Assembly: GCA_017538365.1 (NCBI GenBank) | Contig: JAFYIZ010000047.1 | Span: forward strand, 161,331 to 225,330 | Source of the DNA: a bacterium | GTDB lineage: Bacteria; UBP6; UBA1177 | Direction of reading: 5' to 3' | Length of the DNA: 64,000 bases | Shown: positions 43,462 to 51,686 of the stretch, piece by piece | How positions within the stretch are numbered: position 1 is the stretch's first letter | How the letters are laid out: the number at the start of each line of letters is the position of its first letter | Made by a program: the position numbers and the translations under genes | Notes under the pieces: generated by a model | What the model was told of the DNA's origin: nothing | What the model saw: only the letters and a program-made list of their open reading frames with translations | Databases searched by the model: none

Positions 43462-45498
43462 TTATTTCGGCTGGTTTTTATTCCGCATCGACTCGAAGAA
43501 TTCGTCGATCCACTTGTTGCATTTCACGAAATCGCCGTTTTGAAGTGCTTCTTTGATCTCTGCCGGAGCATTTTTTTCGATTACGGCGCGCTGTTTGTCT
43601 GAAAGTTTGTTGTAATCCTTTTTTATCGGAGTCGTGTTCGTGTTGAAAACATAGTTGTTGCGCCTGATTTTCTCGAAAACCTTTTTGAGAAAAACTTCTG
43701 TTTCGGCTATGATCTCAGTTTCGCTTTTCAGAGCTTTTTTCTTAATAAATCCCGATAGTTCCTGCTCAAGATTCGCCGAAAAATCGGGGATCGTGAGCTC
43801 TTCAGGAAGGATGTCGTAAAGTTTTATGCCGAGGTCAGTCGGAATGTAGTTTCCTTCATTGGTTTTTATGATGTAGCCGCGTTTCATGAGTAGCGGAGGG
43901 AATGATGCCCGTGTCGCCGCCGTGCCGATTCCGTCAGCTTCCTTCAGTGCCTTTTTAAGCTGAGGATCTTTGATCTGGAGATGCGCTTTTTCCATGAGGG
44001 TGAGAAGCGAGGCATCCTTGAAAAGTTTCGGCGGTTTTGTCATATCTTCTTTCATTTCAATATGACCGTCGAGCGAATCATTTTTCTTGTAACTGACTGA
44101 AATTATTTTATCTTCTTCCTCAGGCTCGGATTTATTCTCGTTACCTGGTTCTGCGTCGTCAGCTGCTTTCTTTTTATCCGATTTGATAAATTCGAGATAA
44201 CCTAAATCGGTGTAATTCTTGAATTTTGCAAGGAAAAGGTAGTCGTCGATCTTTCCGTGGAATTCGGTAGTGTCGCCTTTTGCCGGATTTAGAAGAGTCG
44301 CGCAGAAGCGCTTTACGATGAGGTCGAAAATCAGTTTTTCGCCGCCTGCAAGCGCTGGAACAGTGTTTTTGTCGTAGGAAAGAACGGGGATTATCGCGTA
44401 GTGACCTTCGAGTTTTCCGATGTATTTTGAATTGAGTTCGAGCGTCGGATTCTGCGCTTTTACCGCCATAACGAGCGGTTTGTAGTTGTCGAAGCGGTAA
44501 ATCAGGTTCATCGCGTGACGCAGCTCTTTTGCTTCCTGTTCGCTTAGAACGGAGCAGTCGGTTCTGGGATAGCTGATTAAATCATATTTTTCGTAAAGAT
44601 TCTGGGCATATTTCAAAGTGTCGTCAGGTGAAATTCCGTAACGGGTTGCGGCATCTTTCTGAAGTGCTTTGAGGTCATACAGGCTCGGCGCATATTCAAC
44701 GAACTTTTTCTTCTTAACACTTGTAATTACTAAGTTTTTGCCTTCGAGTGATGCGGCTATTTTATCAGCTTCAGCCAGATCCGTCGTTTTGAAAATTCGG
44801 TCGTCTTCATCGACCATCTGGAACGCAACACCTTCTTTAGACAAAAACGTGAAAGTTCTGAAAGGCTCCGGTTTAAAATCACGGTTTTCAAAAAATCTCT
44901 TAATAATTTCAGCAAGTAACCATGTTTGTACGCGACCGATGCTAACTGGTTTTCCGGGAGTTCCGTATTTCACGCTGTAAAGGATCGTGAGCTGGATTCC
45001 GATGAGCCAGTCGACGATTTCGCGCGTTTTTGCCGCTTTGTAGTAGCCTTCGTATTCGGTGTAGCTTTTTCTTGCCTCGAACGCTTTCTTGATTTCGGGT
45101 GCAGTTTCGCTGTGAAGCCAGATTCTCGTGATTTTGTCAGTCGAAACAGAACCGTTTTCCGTAGCAATTTCAAGTATATTGCGGTGAATGAGTTCTCCTT
45201 CGCGGTCAGGGTCGGCACCCAGAATGATTTCAGTCGCGTTTTTTAAGGCACGCTCGATTTCTCCGAAAACCTGTTTGTTTGTTACCATGTGCTTGAAATC
45301 TTTGGGAATAAACGGCAGAAACTGCAAGACGTCTTTCCAGAAAGGTTTTTTCCCGCTTTGAAAATGATCCTGAAGATAAAATTCAAGATCCTGAAGCGAT
45401 TCTATGTGACCGACGCTGGAAACGACCTTGACTTCACTTCCGAGTGCCGCCTCCATTTTGCGTTTCATGGAGGGTTTTTCGACGATCATTACTCTCAT
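43462..45498 (-). CDS. topB: DNA topoisomerase III (type IA)
   Basis: A 678-residue type IA topoisomerase. The TOPRIM domain has the metal-binding EKPSM and GADPDREGE (94-102); the active-site tyrosine is Y310 in DLISYPRTD, and SIGRVQT with GIGTAATRA completes the DNA gate. There is no C-terminal zinc-finger array, which fits TopB better than TopA. An acidic, lysine-rich insertion (about 440-465) interrupts domain II. It lies at the end of the folD-DUF721-meaB-topB run, three bases after meaB. Confidence 0.93.
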   Translation of the reverse strand: MRVMIVEKPSMKRKMEAALGSEVKVVSSVGHIESLQDLEFYLQDHFQSGKKPFWKDVLQFLPFIPKDFKHMVTNKQVFGEIERALKNATEIILGADPDREGELIHRNILEIATENGSVSTDKITRIWLHSETAPEIKKAFEARKSYTEYEGYYKAAKTREIVDWLIGIQLTILYSVKYGTPGKPVSIGRVQTWLLAEIIKRFFENRDFKPEPFRTFTFLSKEGVAFQMVDEDDRIFKTTDLAEADKIAASLEGKNLVITSVKKKKFVEYAPSLYDLKALQKDAATRYGISPDDTLKYAQNLYEKYDLISYPRTDCSVLSEQEAKELRHAMNLIYRFDNYKPLVMAVKAQNPTLELNSKYIGKLEGHYAIIPVLSYDKNTVPALAGGEKLIFDLIVKRFCATLLNPAKGDTTEFHGKIDDYLFLAKFKNYTDLGYLEFIKSDKKKAADDAEPGNENKSEPEEEDKIISVSYKKNDSLDGHIEMKEDMTKPPKLFKDASLLTLMEKAHLQIKDPQLKKALKEADGIGTAATRASFPPLLMKRGYIIKTNEGNYIPTDLGIKLYDILPEELTIPDFSANLEQELSGFIKKKALKSETEIIAETEVFLKKVFEKIRRNNYVFNTNTTPIKKDYNKLSDKQRAVIEKNAPAEIKEALQNGDFVKCNKWIDEFFESMRNKNQPK

Positions 45499-45501
45499 TT
45501 G

Positions 45502-46437
45502 TTATTTTTTCCAAATGATTTCAAGGTTTTTATCAAGTTCATGCATAGCGGAGTAGGGGTTTGTCCTTCCGTCTATGATCCCCTGCGTCCAGTCTTCGAT
45601 TATTCCTTTTGAATTGAGCATATTCATAATTTCATAACCGATCCTGTCCATTGCTTTATGCTTGAATTGATTGATGATTTTGTCTTTTTTGACATTCAGA
45701 CCGTTGTCTTTGAGCCATGAATTTCTGTCTGAAATCGAATCCATAAGCCTGCCGATTCCCTGATTTTCGGTGGCAATAGTTTCGACTACCGGCGGAACCC
45801 ACAGAAAGCGGTGTTTGTTGAGGTTGATTATCATATTTATTTCGGCGAGAAGTTTCTCTTTGCCGTCTTTGTCGGCCTTGTTTACGACGAAAATATCAGC
45901 GATTTCCATAATTCCTGCCTTCAAAGCCTGAATGTCGTCTCCGAGTCCGGGAACAAGGACGAGAAGAACCGTGTCCGCGATGCTCATGACGTCAATTTCA
46001 CTCTGTCCGACTCCTACCGTTTCAACGATAAGAACGTCAAATCCGACGCTTTTCATCAAATTAAGGACGTCAATTGTCGCCGGAGCAAGACCGCCAAGAC
46101 TTCCGCGGCTTCCCATCGAGCGGATGAAAACGCCGGGATCGGATGCGTGATCCGACATTCTTATTCTGTCTCCAAGTATCGCGCCGCCCGAAAAAGGTGA
46201 GCTCGGATCAACTGCAACAACACCAACTGTTTTACCTAAGTTCCTGTATTCTTTGATGATTCTATCAGTAAGAGAACTTTTTCCGGCTCCGGGAGGGCCG
46301 GTAATTCCGATTGTTACAGTTTCGGAGTTTTCTTTGTAGAGCGACATCAGATCGTCTTCGTAACCGCTGCGGTTGTTTTCGATCTTTGAAATGAGTTTTG
46401 CCAAAGATCTGAAATCCATAATGAGATCACTGCTCAT
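45502..46437 (-). CDS. meaB: MeaB/ArgK-type GTPase (methylmalonyl-CoA mutase chaperone)
   Basis: A 311-residue G3E GTPase. P-loop GPPGAGKSS (47-55), VAVDPSSPFSGGAILGDRIRM, VETVGVGQSEI (switch) and NKAD for guanine specificity are all present. MeaB proteins load or protect B12-dependent acyl-CoA mutases, but no mutase gene is in the window. The family also includes ArgK, a historical misnomer. It overlaps the DUF721-like gene upstream by 11 bases and precedes topB by three bases. Confidence 0.92.
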   Translation of the reverse strand: MSSDLIMDFRSLAKLISKIENNRSGYEDDLMSLYKENSETVTIGITGPPGAGKSSLTDRIIKEYRNLGKTVGVVAVDPSSPFSGGAILGDRIRMSDHASDPGVFIRSMGSRGSLGGLAPATIDVLNLMKSVGFDVLIVETVGVGQSEIDVMSIADTVLLVLVPGLGDDIQALKAGIMEIADIFVVNKADKDGKEKLLAEINMIINLNKHRFLWVPPVVETIATENQGIGRLMDSISDRNSWLKDNGLNVKKDKIINQFKHKAMDRIGYEIMNMLNSKGIIEDWTQGIIDGRTNPYSAMHELDKNLEIIWKK

Positions 46438-46891
46438 TTTTTCCTCTTATATTTAAAAGTTCTATTTTTGCGGCACATTCAGCGATATTGTCATTAAGGT
46501 TGAATTTTTCGATAAGTTCCTGTTTTTTTTGATAAATTTCTTCTTCTGAAATTTCAGGAACGTGTGGAGCGGCATTCTTTTTTTCGGCTTTAGCCTTCTT
46601 GAAAAACTCAGGTTTCATCTCGAATTTCACTTTCGAAACGCTTTCTGTTTCGAAGCAGAGATTGGCTTTGTTTATGATAACCGATACAAATTTTGAAGCG
46701 ATTGTAAGAACCATATTGTTGGGAACTGCAATAGTCAGCGTTTTCTGTTTCAGCTCTACAGGCATCATATTCTTTGAATTGCCTTTTCCGACGATATTCG
46801 GCCAATTCATTAGTATTATCAAGATGTTGTTGTGAGAATCAGAGACTAGGGTTTTGAGCGATTTTACCTGGGAAAACCTTTGTTTCATCAC
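46427..46891 (-). CDS. DUF721/DciA-like protein
   Basis: A 154-residue protein. Residues 30-100 (WPNIVGKGN, LKQKTLTIAVPNNMVLTIASKFVSVIINKANL) have the DUF721 pattern of a Trp-centred helix and a basic beta-sheet, as in DciA, which loads the replicative helicase in many bacteria. The rest is a charged tail predicted as helix. The match is by pattern only. It starts three bases after folD and overlaps meaB by 11 bases. Confidence 0.6.
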   Translation of the reverse strand: MMKQRFSQVKSLKTLVSDSHNNILIILMNWPNIVGKGNSKNMMPVELKQKTLTIAVPNNMVLTIASKFVSVIINKANLCFETESVSKVKFEMKPEFFKKAKAEKKNAAPHVPEISEEEIYQKKQELIEKFNLNDNIAECAAKIELLNIRGKNEQ

Positions 46892-46894
46892 TGT

Positions 46895-47731
46895 TTACGC
46901 CTGTTTTTTCTGAAGTTTCCTGCACTGGACAAGGTTGTTAAGCATCATCGCGTTCGTGACAGTGCCGACTCCGCCGGGAACAGGAGAGTAGTTTATGCGG
47001 TTTTCTTCGTTTTCGAGGTCGATTATCATATCGCCGACAACTTTGCCTTCTTCGGTGACGTGGATTCCGACATCCACAACACTCGCGCCGTCTTTTATTT
47101 CGCTCGATTTTACTATTCCGCGGGTTCCGGCACAGACTGCAATAATATCTGCATTATGTATCAAATCTTTAAGGTTTGAAGTTCCTCTGTGAGCGACTGT
47201 CGGGGTTGCGTTTCTGTTCAAAAAGAGCTTGAAAAGGGGAAGTCCGACGATGTAACTGCGTCCTATAACAAGTACATTTTTGCCGGCAAAATCGATTCGA
47301 TAGTGCTCAAGCAGTTTTATAGAAGCAGCAGAGGTACAGGGAATCAGGTCTTCATTCTTGGATGTAAAGATCTTTCCCTGATTGAAATAAGTTATCGCAT
47401 CAACGTCTTTGAGCGGGTTTATTCCGGTCAGAAGTTCTTTCTCCGGAATTTTTATCGGAAGAGGAAGTTCAACCATGATTCCCGTTATCGAATCGTCTTT
47501 GTTGAGCTGATCAAGTCTGCTGAAAAAAGTGTCGTGAGTCATTTTTTCATCAACCGGAACGACCTCGATTTTAGCGTTTATTTTTTTCAGCCACTTTTCC
47601 TTGGTTTTGAGATAACTTTCGGCGGCACCGTCGTTGAGCGGGTGAAAAACCGCGAGAGTGAGACCTTCCAGGTTTTCTTCGAGAAGTCCTGAAACTATTT
47701 TGTCAGCTGCTTCTTTTCCTTTAAATAACAT
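46895..47731 (-). CDS. folD: Methylenetetrahydrofolate dehydrogenase / cyclohydrolase
   Basis: A 278-residue bifunctional folate enzyme. The catalytic Tyr-x3-Lys is Y40LKTK44; GIMVELPLP, PCTSAASIKLLEHY, the NADP loop VIGRSYIVGLPL and the C-terminal PVPGGVGTVTNAMMLNNLV follow. Several usual residues differ (PCTS for PCTP, GTVTNAM for GPMTxAM, DVDA for DVDG), so it is a divergent member, but the catalytic lysine stays. It has its own ATG preceded by GGAG and sits 13 bases after the secreted-protein gene. Confidence 0.9.
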   Translation of the reverse strand: MLFKGKEAADKIVSGLLEENLEGLTLAVFHPLNDGAAESYLKTKEKWLKKINAKIEVVPVDEKMTHDTFFSRLDQLNKDDSITGIMVELPLPIKIPEKELLTGINPLKDVDAITYFNQGKIFTSKNEDLIPCTSAASIKLLEHYRIDFAGKNVLVIGRSYIVGLPLFKLFLNRNATPTVAHRGTSNLKDLIHNADIIAVCAGTRGIVKSSEIKDGASVVDVGIHVTEEGKVVGDMIIDLENEENRINYSPVPGGVGTVTNAMMLNNLVQCRKLQKKQA

Positions 47732-47744
47732 TTCAACTCCTTGA

Positions 47745-48341
47745 TTATTTTGACATTTTCATTATTTCCAATTCTTTCGATATGGCATCCATCGCTGGTT
47801 TTTCCTCAGCTAAAACTCCGTCAATGGTTGTCTTCAGATTGTTGTTCGCTTTTTCAAGCTCTTTTGCGATTTCTTTTACATCCTTTTTTTCAAATGCTTT
47901 GTTTCTGAGCTCGTTCCAATCGTTGTAAGCCTGCTGCATTCCGAGCGAAAGTCTGTGAATATCCTGAACTTTTTTCCTGTCTTTGGCAAAAGTTGTCTCT
48001 TTCCACTCTTCATCCATATCGGCATAGTGCGGTTTTGACCATTTTTGTTTAAGCATTTCAATGAGTTTAGTGTTTATGTCGTAATATCTTTTGCATTTGC
48101 TCTGTATAGTTTTTACTAAAGTTGCGGCCTGAGAAAATACTTTGTTTTTGTGTTTCGAAGCAAGAACTTCCATGTCTCTGACTGTGTTTTTATATGTGTT
48201 GTCGTTCGGTCTGAACTCCTGATAAAGCGTGTATCCGTCGTTGTGGAGAATGGCGACCTGGACCGGTTCACTAGCCGAAAGGGTGAACGCAGAGAGAGAA
48301 AAAAACAGGGTAAAAACTGATAAAACAAGGAATCTCTTCAT
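47745..48341 (-). CDS. Exported protein of unknown function
   Basis: A 198-residue protein with a signal peptide (MKRFLVLSVFTLFFSLSAFTLSA) and no lipobox cysteine, so probably soluble in the periplasm. The mature part is helical and charged (KNTVRDMEVLASKHKNKVF, KELEKANNNLKTTIDGVLAEEK). I start at 48341, after GGAGG. It is the first gene of a five-gene minus-strand run and carries the promoter. No family is recognised. Confidence 0.72.
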   Translation of the reverse strand: MKRFLVLSVFTLFFSLSAFTLSASEPVQVAILHNDGYTLYQEFRPNDNTYKNTVRDMEVLASKHKNKVFSQAATLVKTIQSKCKRYYDINTKLIEMLKQKWSKPHYADMDEEWKETTFAKDRKKVQDIHRLSLGMQQAYNDWNELRNKAFEKKDVKEIAKELEKANNNLKTTIDGVLAEEKPAMDAISKELEIMKMSK

Positions 48342-48361
48342 TTTGACCTCCAAAAAAACGA

Positions 48362-48397
48362 CGCGCGGGATTATAGCGGTTATTTCTGGCAAAGCAA
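48362..48397 (-). promoter_or_regulatory. Promoter for the secreted-protein/folD/meaB/topB run
   Basis: Minus strand: TTGCTT (48392-48397), 16 bases, TATAAT (48370-48375), one C, then CCGCGCG, TCG and a seven-T run before GGAGG. Confidence 0.65.
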
Positions 48398-48421
48398 AGA
48401 ATTATTTTTTTTCTATTCTTC

Positions 48422-48455
48422 TTGAATTTAGCGTGAAAATCGTTAAAATTCCGCG
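48422..48455 (+). promoter_or_regulatory. Promoter for the M23 lipoprotein / tRNA-Arg / mrdA run
   Basis: TTGAAT (48422-48427), 16 bases, TAAAAT (48444-48449), one T, CCGCG (48451-48455), then seven T before TTGGAGA. Confidence 0.65.
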
Positions 48456-48473
48456 TTTTTTTGTTGGAGAAAG

Positions 48474-49214
48474 ATGAAAAAGCTTCTTGTTGTTCTATTT
48501 TCGCTGTTCGCGTTTCTGTCGTGTGCCGCTCCGTTCGGGGTTTATCACAAGGTTAAAAAGAATGAAACTCTCTACAGCATTGCGCAACTTTACGGAACGA
48601 GTGTTGACAATCTGGAGAAAAACAATAATATCCCCGACGCAAAAAAGATCATGCCCGGTGATTATATCTTTGTTCCGGGTGTGGCTGCTCCGCTCGACAC
48701 AAACGGAAAGGCGGCAGTTGCTCCTTCAAATGCGAAAAAAGAAGTTCATAAGGATGTAAAAAACGATAAACCGGCCGGCAAACCTGCTCCGAAGGCGAAA
48801 AACAACGCTCCATCCAAGGCAAAACCGGGAAAACCGAGCCAGTATATCTGGCCGGCAAAAGGGGTGGTCACTTCAAAATTCGGTACCCGCTGGGGAAAAA
48901 AGCACAGCGGAATCGACATCGGATGCCCCGAAGGAACTCCGATTTACGCCGCGGCTGACGGAAAGGTCGTTTTTTCCGGTGAAAAAAGCGGATACGGTCT
49001 CACAGTCATAATTTTACATCCCGACAACAGTTTTACGATTTATGCGCACAATTCGAAAAATCTCGTAAGTGAACAGAAGCCGGTCAAGAAGGGCGAGAAG
49101 ATCGCCCTGGTCGGACAGACGGGGAAGGCAACCGGGCCTCACCTTCATTTCGAGATAAGAAAAGGATCGGAACCGGTTGATCCTTTGGAGAATTTGCCCC
49201 AGACGGTCCCATAG
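48474..49214 (+). CDS. LysM-M23 lipoprotein (NlpD/EnvC-like)
   Basis: A 246-residue lipoprotein; the lipobox FAFLSC gives Cys17. A single LysM domain (about 25-68, HKVKKNETLYSIAQLYGTS) binds peptidoglycan, a Lys/Pro/Ala-rich linker follows, then a M23 endopeptidase domain (about 120-240) with HSGIDIG and HLHFEIR, so the zinc ligands are present and it may be an active hydrolase, unlike degenerate NlpD. It ends inside the next tRNA gene: the last 10 bases of the CDS, including TAG, are the first 10 bases of tRNA-Arg. GGAGA precedes ATG 48474. Confidence 0.93.
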   Translation: MKKLLVVLFSLFAFLSCAAPFGVYHKVKKNETLYSIAQLYGTSVDNLEKNNNIPDAKKIMPGDYIFVPGVAAPLDTNGKAAVAPSNAKKEVHKDVKNDKPAGKPAPKAKNNAPSKAKPGKPSQYIWPAKGVVTSKFGTRWGKKHSGIDIGCPEGTPIYAAADGKVVFSGEKSGYGLTVIILHPDNSFTIYAHNSKNLVSEQKPVKKGEKIALVGQTGKATGPHLHFEIRKGSEPVDPLENLPQTVP

Positions 49215-49281
49215 CTCAGACGGATAGAGCGGTCGCCTCCTAAGTGACAGGTCACAGGTTCGACTCCTGTTGGGATCGCCA
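49205..49281 (+). tRNA. tRNA-Arg (anticodon CCU)
   Basis: The 77-base sequence folds as a standard cloverleaf: acceptor GGTCCCA with TGGGATC, D stem GCTC/GAGC, anticodon stem GTCGC/GTGAC, loop CTCCTAA with anticodon CCT at 34-36, a five-base variable loop, T stem ACAGG/CCTGT with TTCGACT loop, discriminator G and an encoded CCA. It reads AGG codons. It overlaps the 3' end of the M23 lipoprotein gene by 10 bases and is followed by a T-run, then the mreD-like gene. Confidence 0.95.
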
Positions 49282-49313
49282 CTTTTTTTGTTTGGTTTTT
49301 TCGCAGGTGATTG

Positions 49314-49808
49314 GTGAAAACTCTCTCTTTCAAATTTGTTTTTGAGCTGCTTCTTGCGTTCGCGCTGTTTTCATTCATTCTTTATTTCCTGGAAATTTCA
49401 CAGTTCCTTTTTCCGCACTTTCCGATAGTTGCAACAATTTTGTACACGGAAAAAAATACAAGAAAAAGAATAACTTACATGATTCTGGCAACTTTGGTCT
49501 ATTCTCAGGCTGCGACTCCGCTGCCGTTTCTGTTTATTCTGACAGCAGCTCTTCAGATCTATATTCTGACAGTCGCTTTTTTTGCTTCGACGGCGTTCGA
49601 TTATTCCCTCACTGCGCTTCTTAACGCGATACTTTGTTCCTTAATGATAAATTTTGACAAACTTCTTTATACTTACGTTTTTACCGGCGAACTTTCCGCT
49701 TTTTCATTCATATTTCCGTCAGCCTTTTCGGCATTCCTGCTGATTTTTCTTTTCGTTGTTTTCAAGCCGAAAGTCGACACTCTTTTTTATAAGGAGACTT
49801 GGCTGTGA
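49314..49808 (+). CDS. MreD-like membrane protein
   Basis: A 164-residue protein with about five membrane segments and no conserved polar motif. Its place directly before mrdA, with a four-base GTGA overlap, and its size match MreD, the shape-complex membrane protein; sequence similarity to MreD is low in general, so context carries the call. mreB and mreC are not in the window. The start is GTG 49314, six bases after AGG (TTG 49311 is the alternative). Confidence 0.68.
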   Translation: MKTLSFKFVFELLLAFALFSFILYFLEISQFLFPHFPIVATILYTEKNTRKRITYMILATLVYSQAATPLPFLFILTAALQIYILTVAFFASTAFDYSLTALLNAILCSLMINFDKLLYTYVFTGELSAFSFIFPSAFSAFLLIFLFVVFKPKVDTLFYKETWL

Positions 49809-51685
49809 GGATTCTCAATCAGGCGGATGAAGTCAAAAATATATGCCGTAAGACGCGCCCTTTGATTTATGTGATATTTTTCTCGTTTTTAGCTCTGCTT
49901 GTCCGTGTTTTCGTTCTTCAGGTAATTCACGGAGATGAATTTTACGGCAGGTCGCGCGACAACTTCATTCTGAGCGAGAAAATTTTTCCGGCGCGGGGAG
50001 AGATCCTTTTTTCTGACGGAGTGGTTATGGCTTCGACAGAGCCTTCCTTCAAAATATCGGTCGTTCCCATATTTTTTGCCAAAAGCGACCAGATGGAAGA
50101 GCAGGTCGACAGACTGAGTTCGCTGATAGAGCTTTCAAAAAATGAAAAAAAGCGTCTTCTTTCAAAACTGGAAGGGTGCTACGGCAGATGCAAGTATCTT
50201 CCGATGCTTGTCAAAGACGAAATTCCTAAAAAGAAAATTCTCAGTTATTCCGGATACTTGACCAATTTTACAGGAACGATCATTTCTTCTTCATACAGGC
50301 GGGTCTATCCTTACGGCGAAACGACGGCGCACATCACTGGATATGTCTCGAAGATAAATCAGTCGGAGCTTGAAACATATACGACTTACGATCCCGAAGA
50401 TTCAACCGGCAAAACAGGACTCGAAAAGTGGTATGAAAACGAACTCCACGGTGAATACGGCGAAACTTTCCACGTCATCGACTATCTGGGGCGGAAAATC
50501 GAACTTCCCGAAAACATCGACGGTGCCATCCCGGAGACGAAACACGCGTCAAAAGGAGATTCTCTGAGGACGACGGTGCTTTCATATCTTCAGGAGACAG
50601 CGGCTTCCGCTTTGGGCGAGCTCAGCGGCGCTGTAGTCGTTATGGAGGTAAAGACCGGACGCATTCTGGCGCTTTACTCCGGTCCGTCTTACGATACCAA
50701 CCTTTTTTCAAGGAAGCGTATTCCTGAAAAAATCTGGCGCGAATACAGCCAGAGCATACTTCACCCGCTGCTTAACAAAGTAATCAGACAGACTTATTTC
50801 CCCGGTTCGACTTTCAAAATAATTCCTGCCGTGACGGGACTTCACTACAAAATGATCACGCCGAAATCGACCTATCTGTGCAGCGGCTGCCTTTCGTTCG
50901 GACGCGACACAAAGTGCTGCTGGAGCAGAGGCGGGCACGGATTCATGAACCTTTACCATTCGCTGAAAGAGAGCTGCGATATTTATTACTACTACCTTTC
51001 GCAGGAACTCGGTATCGACAAAATGACCCGTTTTGCCTCCCTTTTCGGAGTCGGAACGGCAACGGGAATTGATCTGCCGGGCGAAGAAAACGGAATTCTG
51101 CCGACTAGAAGCTGGTTTGCGATGAACTATCCCGGAATGAGAATCAACAACGGAATGCTGATGAATATGTCGATCGGGCAGGGCGATATCAGGATGACTC
51201 CGCTTCAAATTGCAGTCGCCTATGCCGCTTTTGCAAACGGAGGAATTATCGTAAAGCCTAAAATCGTTGACGAAATCATTCACGAAGACGGCTCGGCCAC
51301 TGAAATTGAAAATGAAATCGTCCGCGTTCTCGACATAAAACAGCAGCACTTCAACGATGTGAACAAAGCTCTGTGGTCTGTCACAAACGAGCCGGGCGGA
51401 ACCGCTTTCCACCACGCCGACCACACGATTCCCGATGCAGCCGGAAAGACTGGAACGAGCCAGGTTGTCTCCAATGCTGAACGAAGAAGTGTCGACCAGA
51501 CCGAGGATGAAAAAAAGTTCCTCATGCAGGATGATGCCCTTTTTGCGGCGTTTTTCCCGTACAAAAATCCCGAAGTCGTCGCCGTCGCCGTTGTCGAAAG
51601 CGGCGCTCACGGAGGCAGTACGGCGGCTCCGATCGTCTATAAAATGCTCAAATCATACTATCTGAAAGCTAAAGTTTCGGAGTGA
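49805..51685 (+). CDS. mrdA: Penicillin-binding protein 2 (peptidoglycan transpeptidase)
   Basis: A 626-residue class B PBP of the elongation machinery. One N-terminal anchor (about 17-40), a dimerisation domain, then the transpeptidase domain with SxxK in PGSTFK (about residue 333), SCD at about 390, and KTGTSQ in DAAGKTGTSQ. The SSSYRRVYPYGETTAHITGYV block is a PBP2 hallmark. Two extra Cys pairs (CSGC, KCCW) lie near the active site, as in other PBP2 proteins with a bound zinc. The start is GTG 49805, eight bases after AGGAG. One base separates its stop from that of the convergent M48 gene. Confidence 0.93.
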   Translation: MRILNQADEVKNICRKTRPLIYVIFFSFLALLVRVFVLQVIHGDEFYGRSRDNFILSEKIFPARGEILFSDGVVMASTEPSFKISVVPIFFAKSDQMEEQVDRLSSLIELSKNEKKRLLSKLEGCYGRCKYLPMLVKDEIPKKKILSYSGYLTNFTGTIISSSYRRVYPYGETTAHITGYVSKINQSELETYTTYDPEDSTGKTGLEKWYENELHGEYGETFHVIDYLGRKIELPENIDGAIPETKHASKGDSLRTTVLSYLQETAASALGELSGAVVVMEVKTGRILALYSGPSYDTNLFSRKRIPEKIWREYSQSILHPLLNKVIRQTYFPGSTFKIIPAVTGLHYKMITPKSTYLCSGCLSFGRDTKCCWSRGGHGFMNLYHSLKESCDIYYYYLSQELGIDKMTRFASLFGVGTATGIDLPGEENGILPTRSWFAMNYPGMRINNGMLMNMSIGQGDIRMTPLQIAVAYAAFANGGIIVKPKIVDEIIHEDGSATEIENEIVRVLDIKQQHFNDVNKALWSVTNEPGGTAFHHADHTIPDAAGKTGTSQVVSNAERRSVDQTEDEKKFLMQDDALFAAFFPYKNPEVVAVAVVESGAHGGSTAAPIVYKMLKSYYLKAKVSE

Positions 51686-51686
51686 T

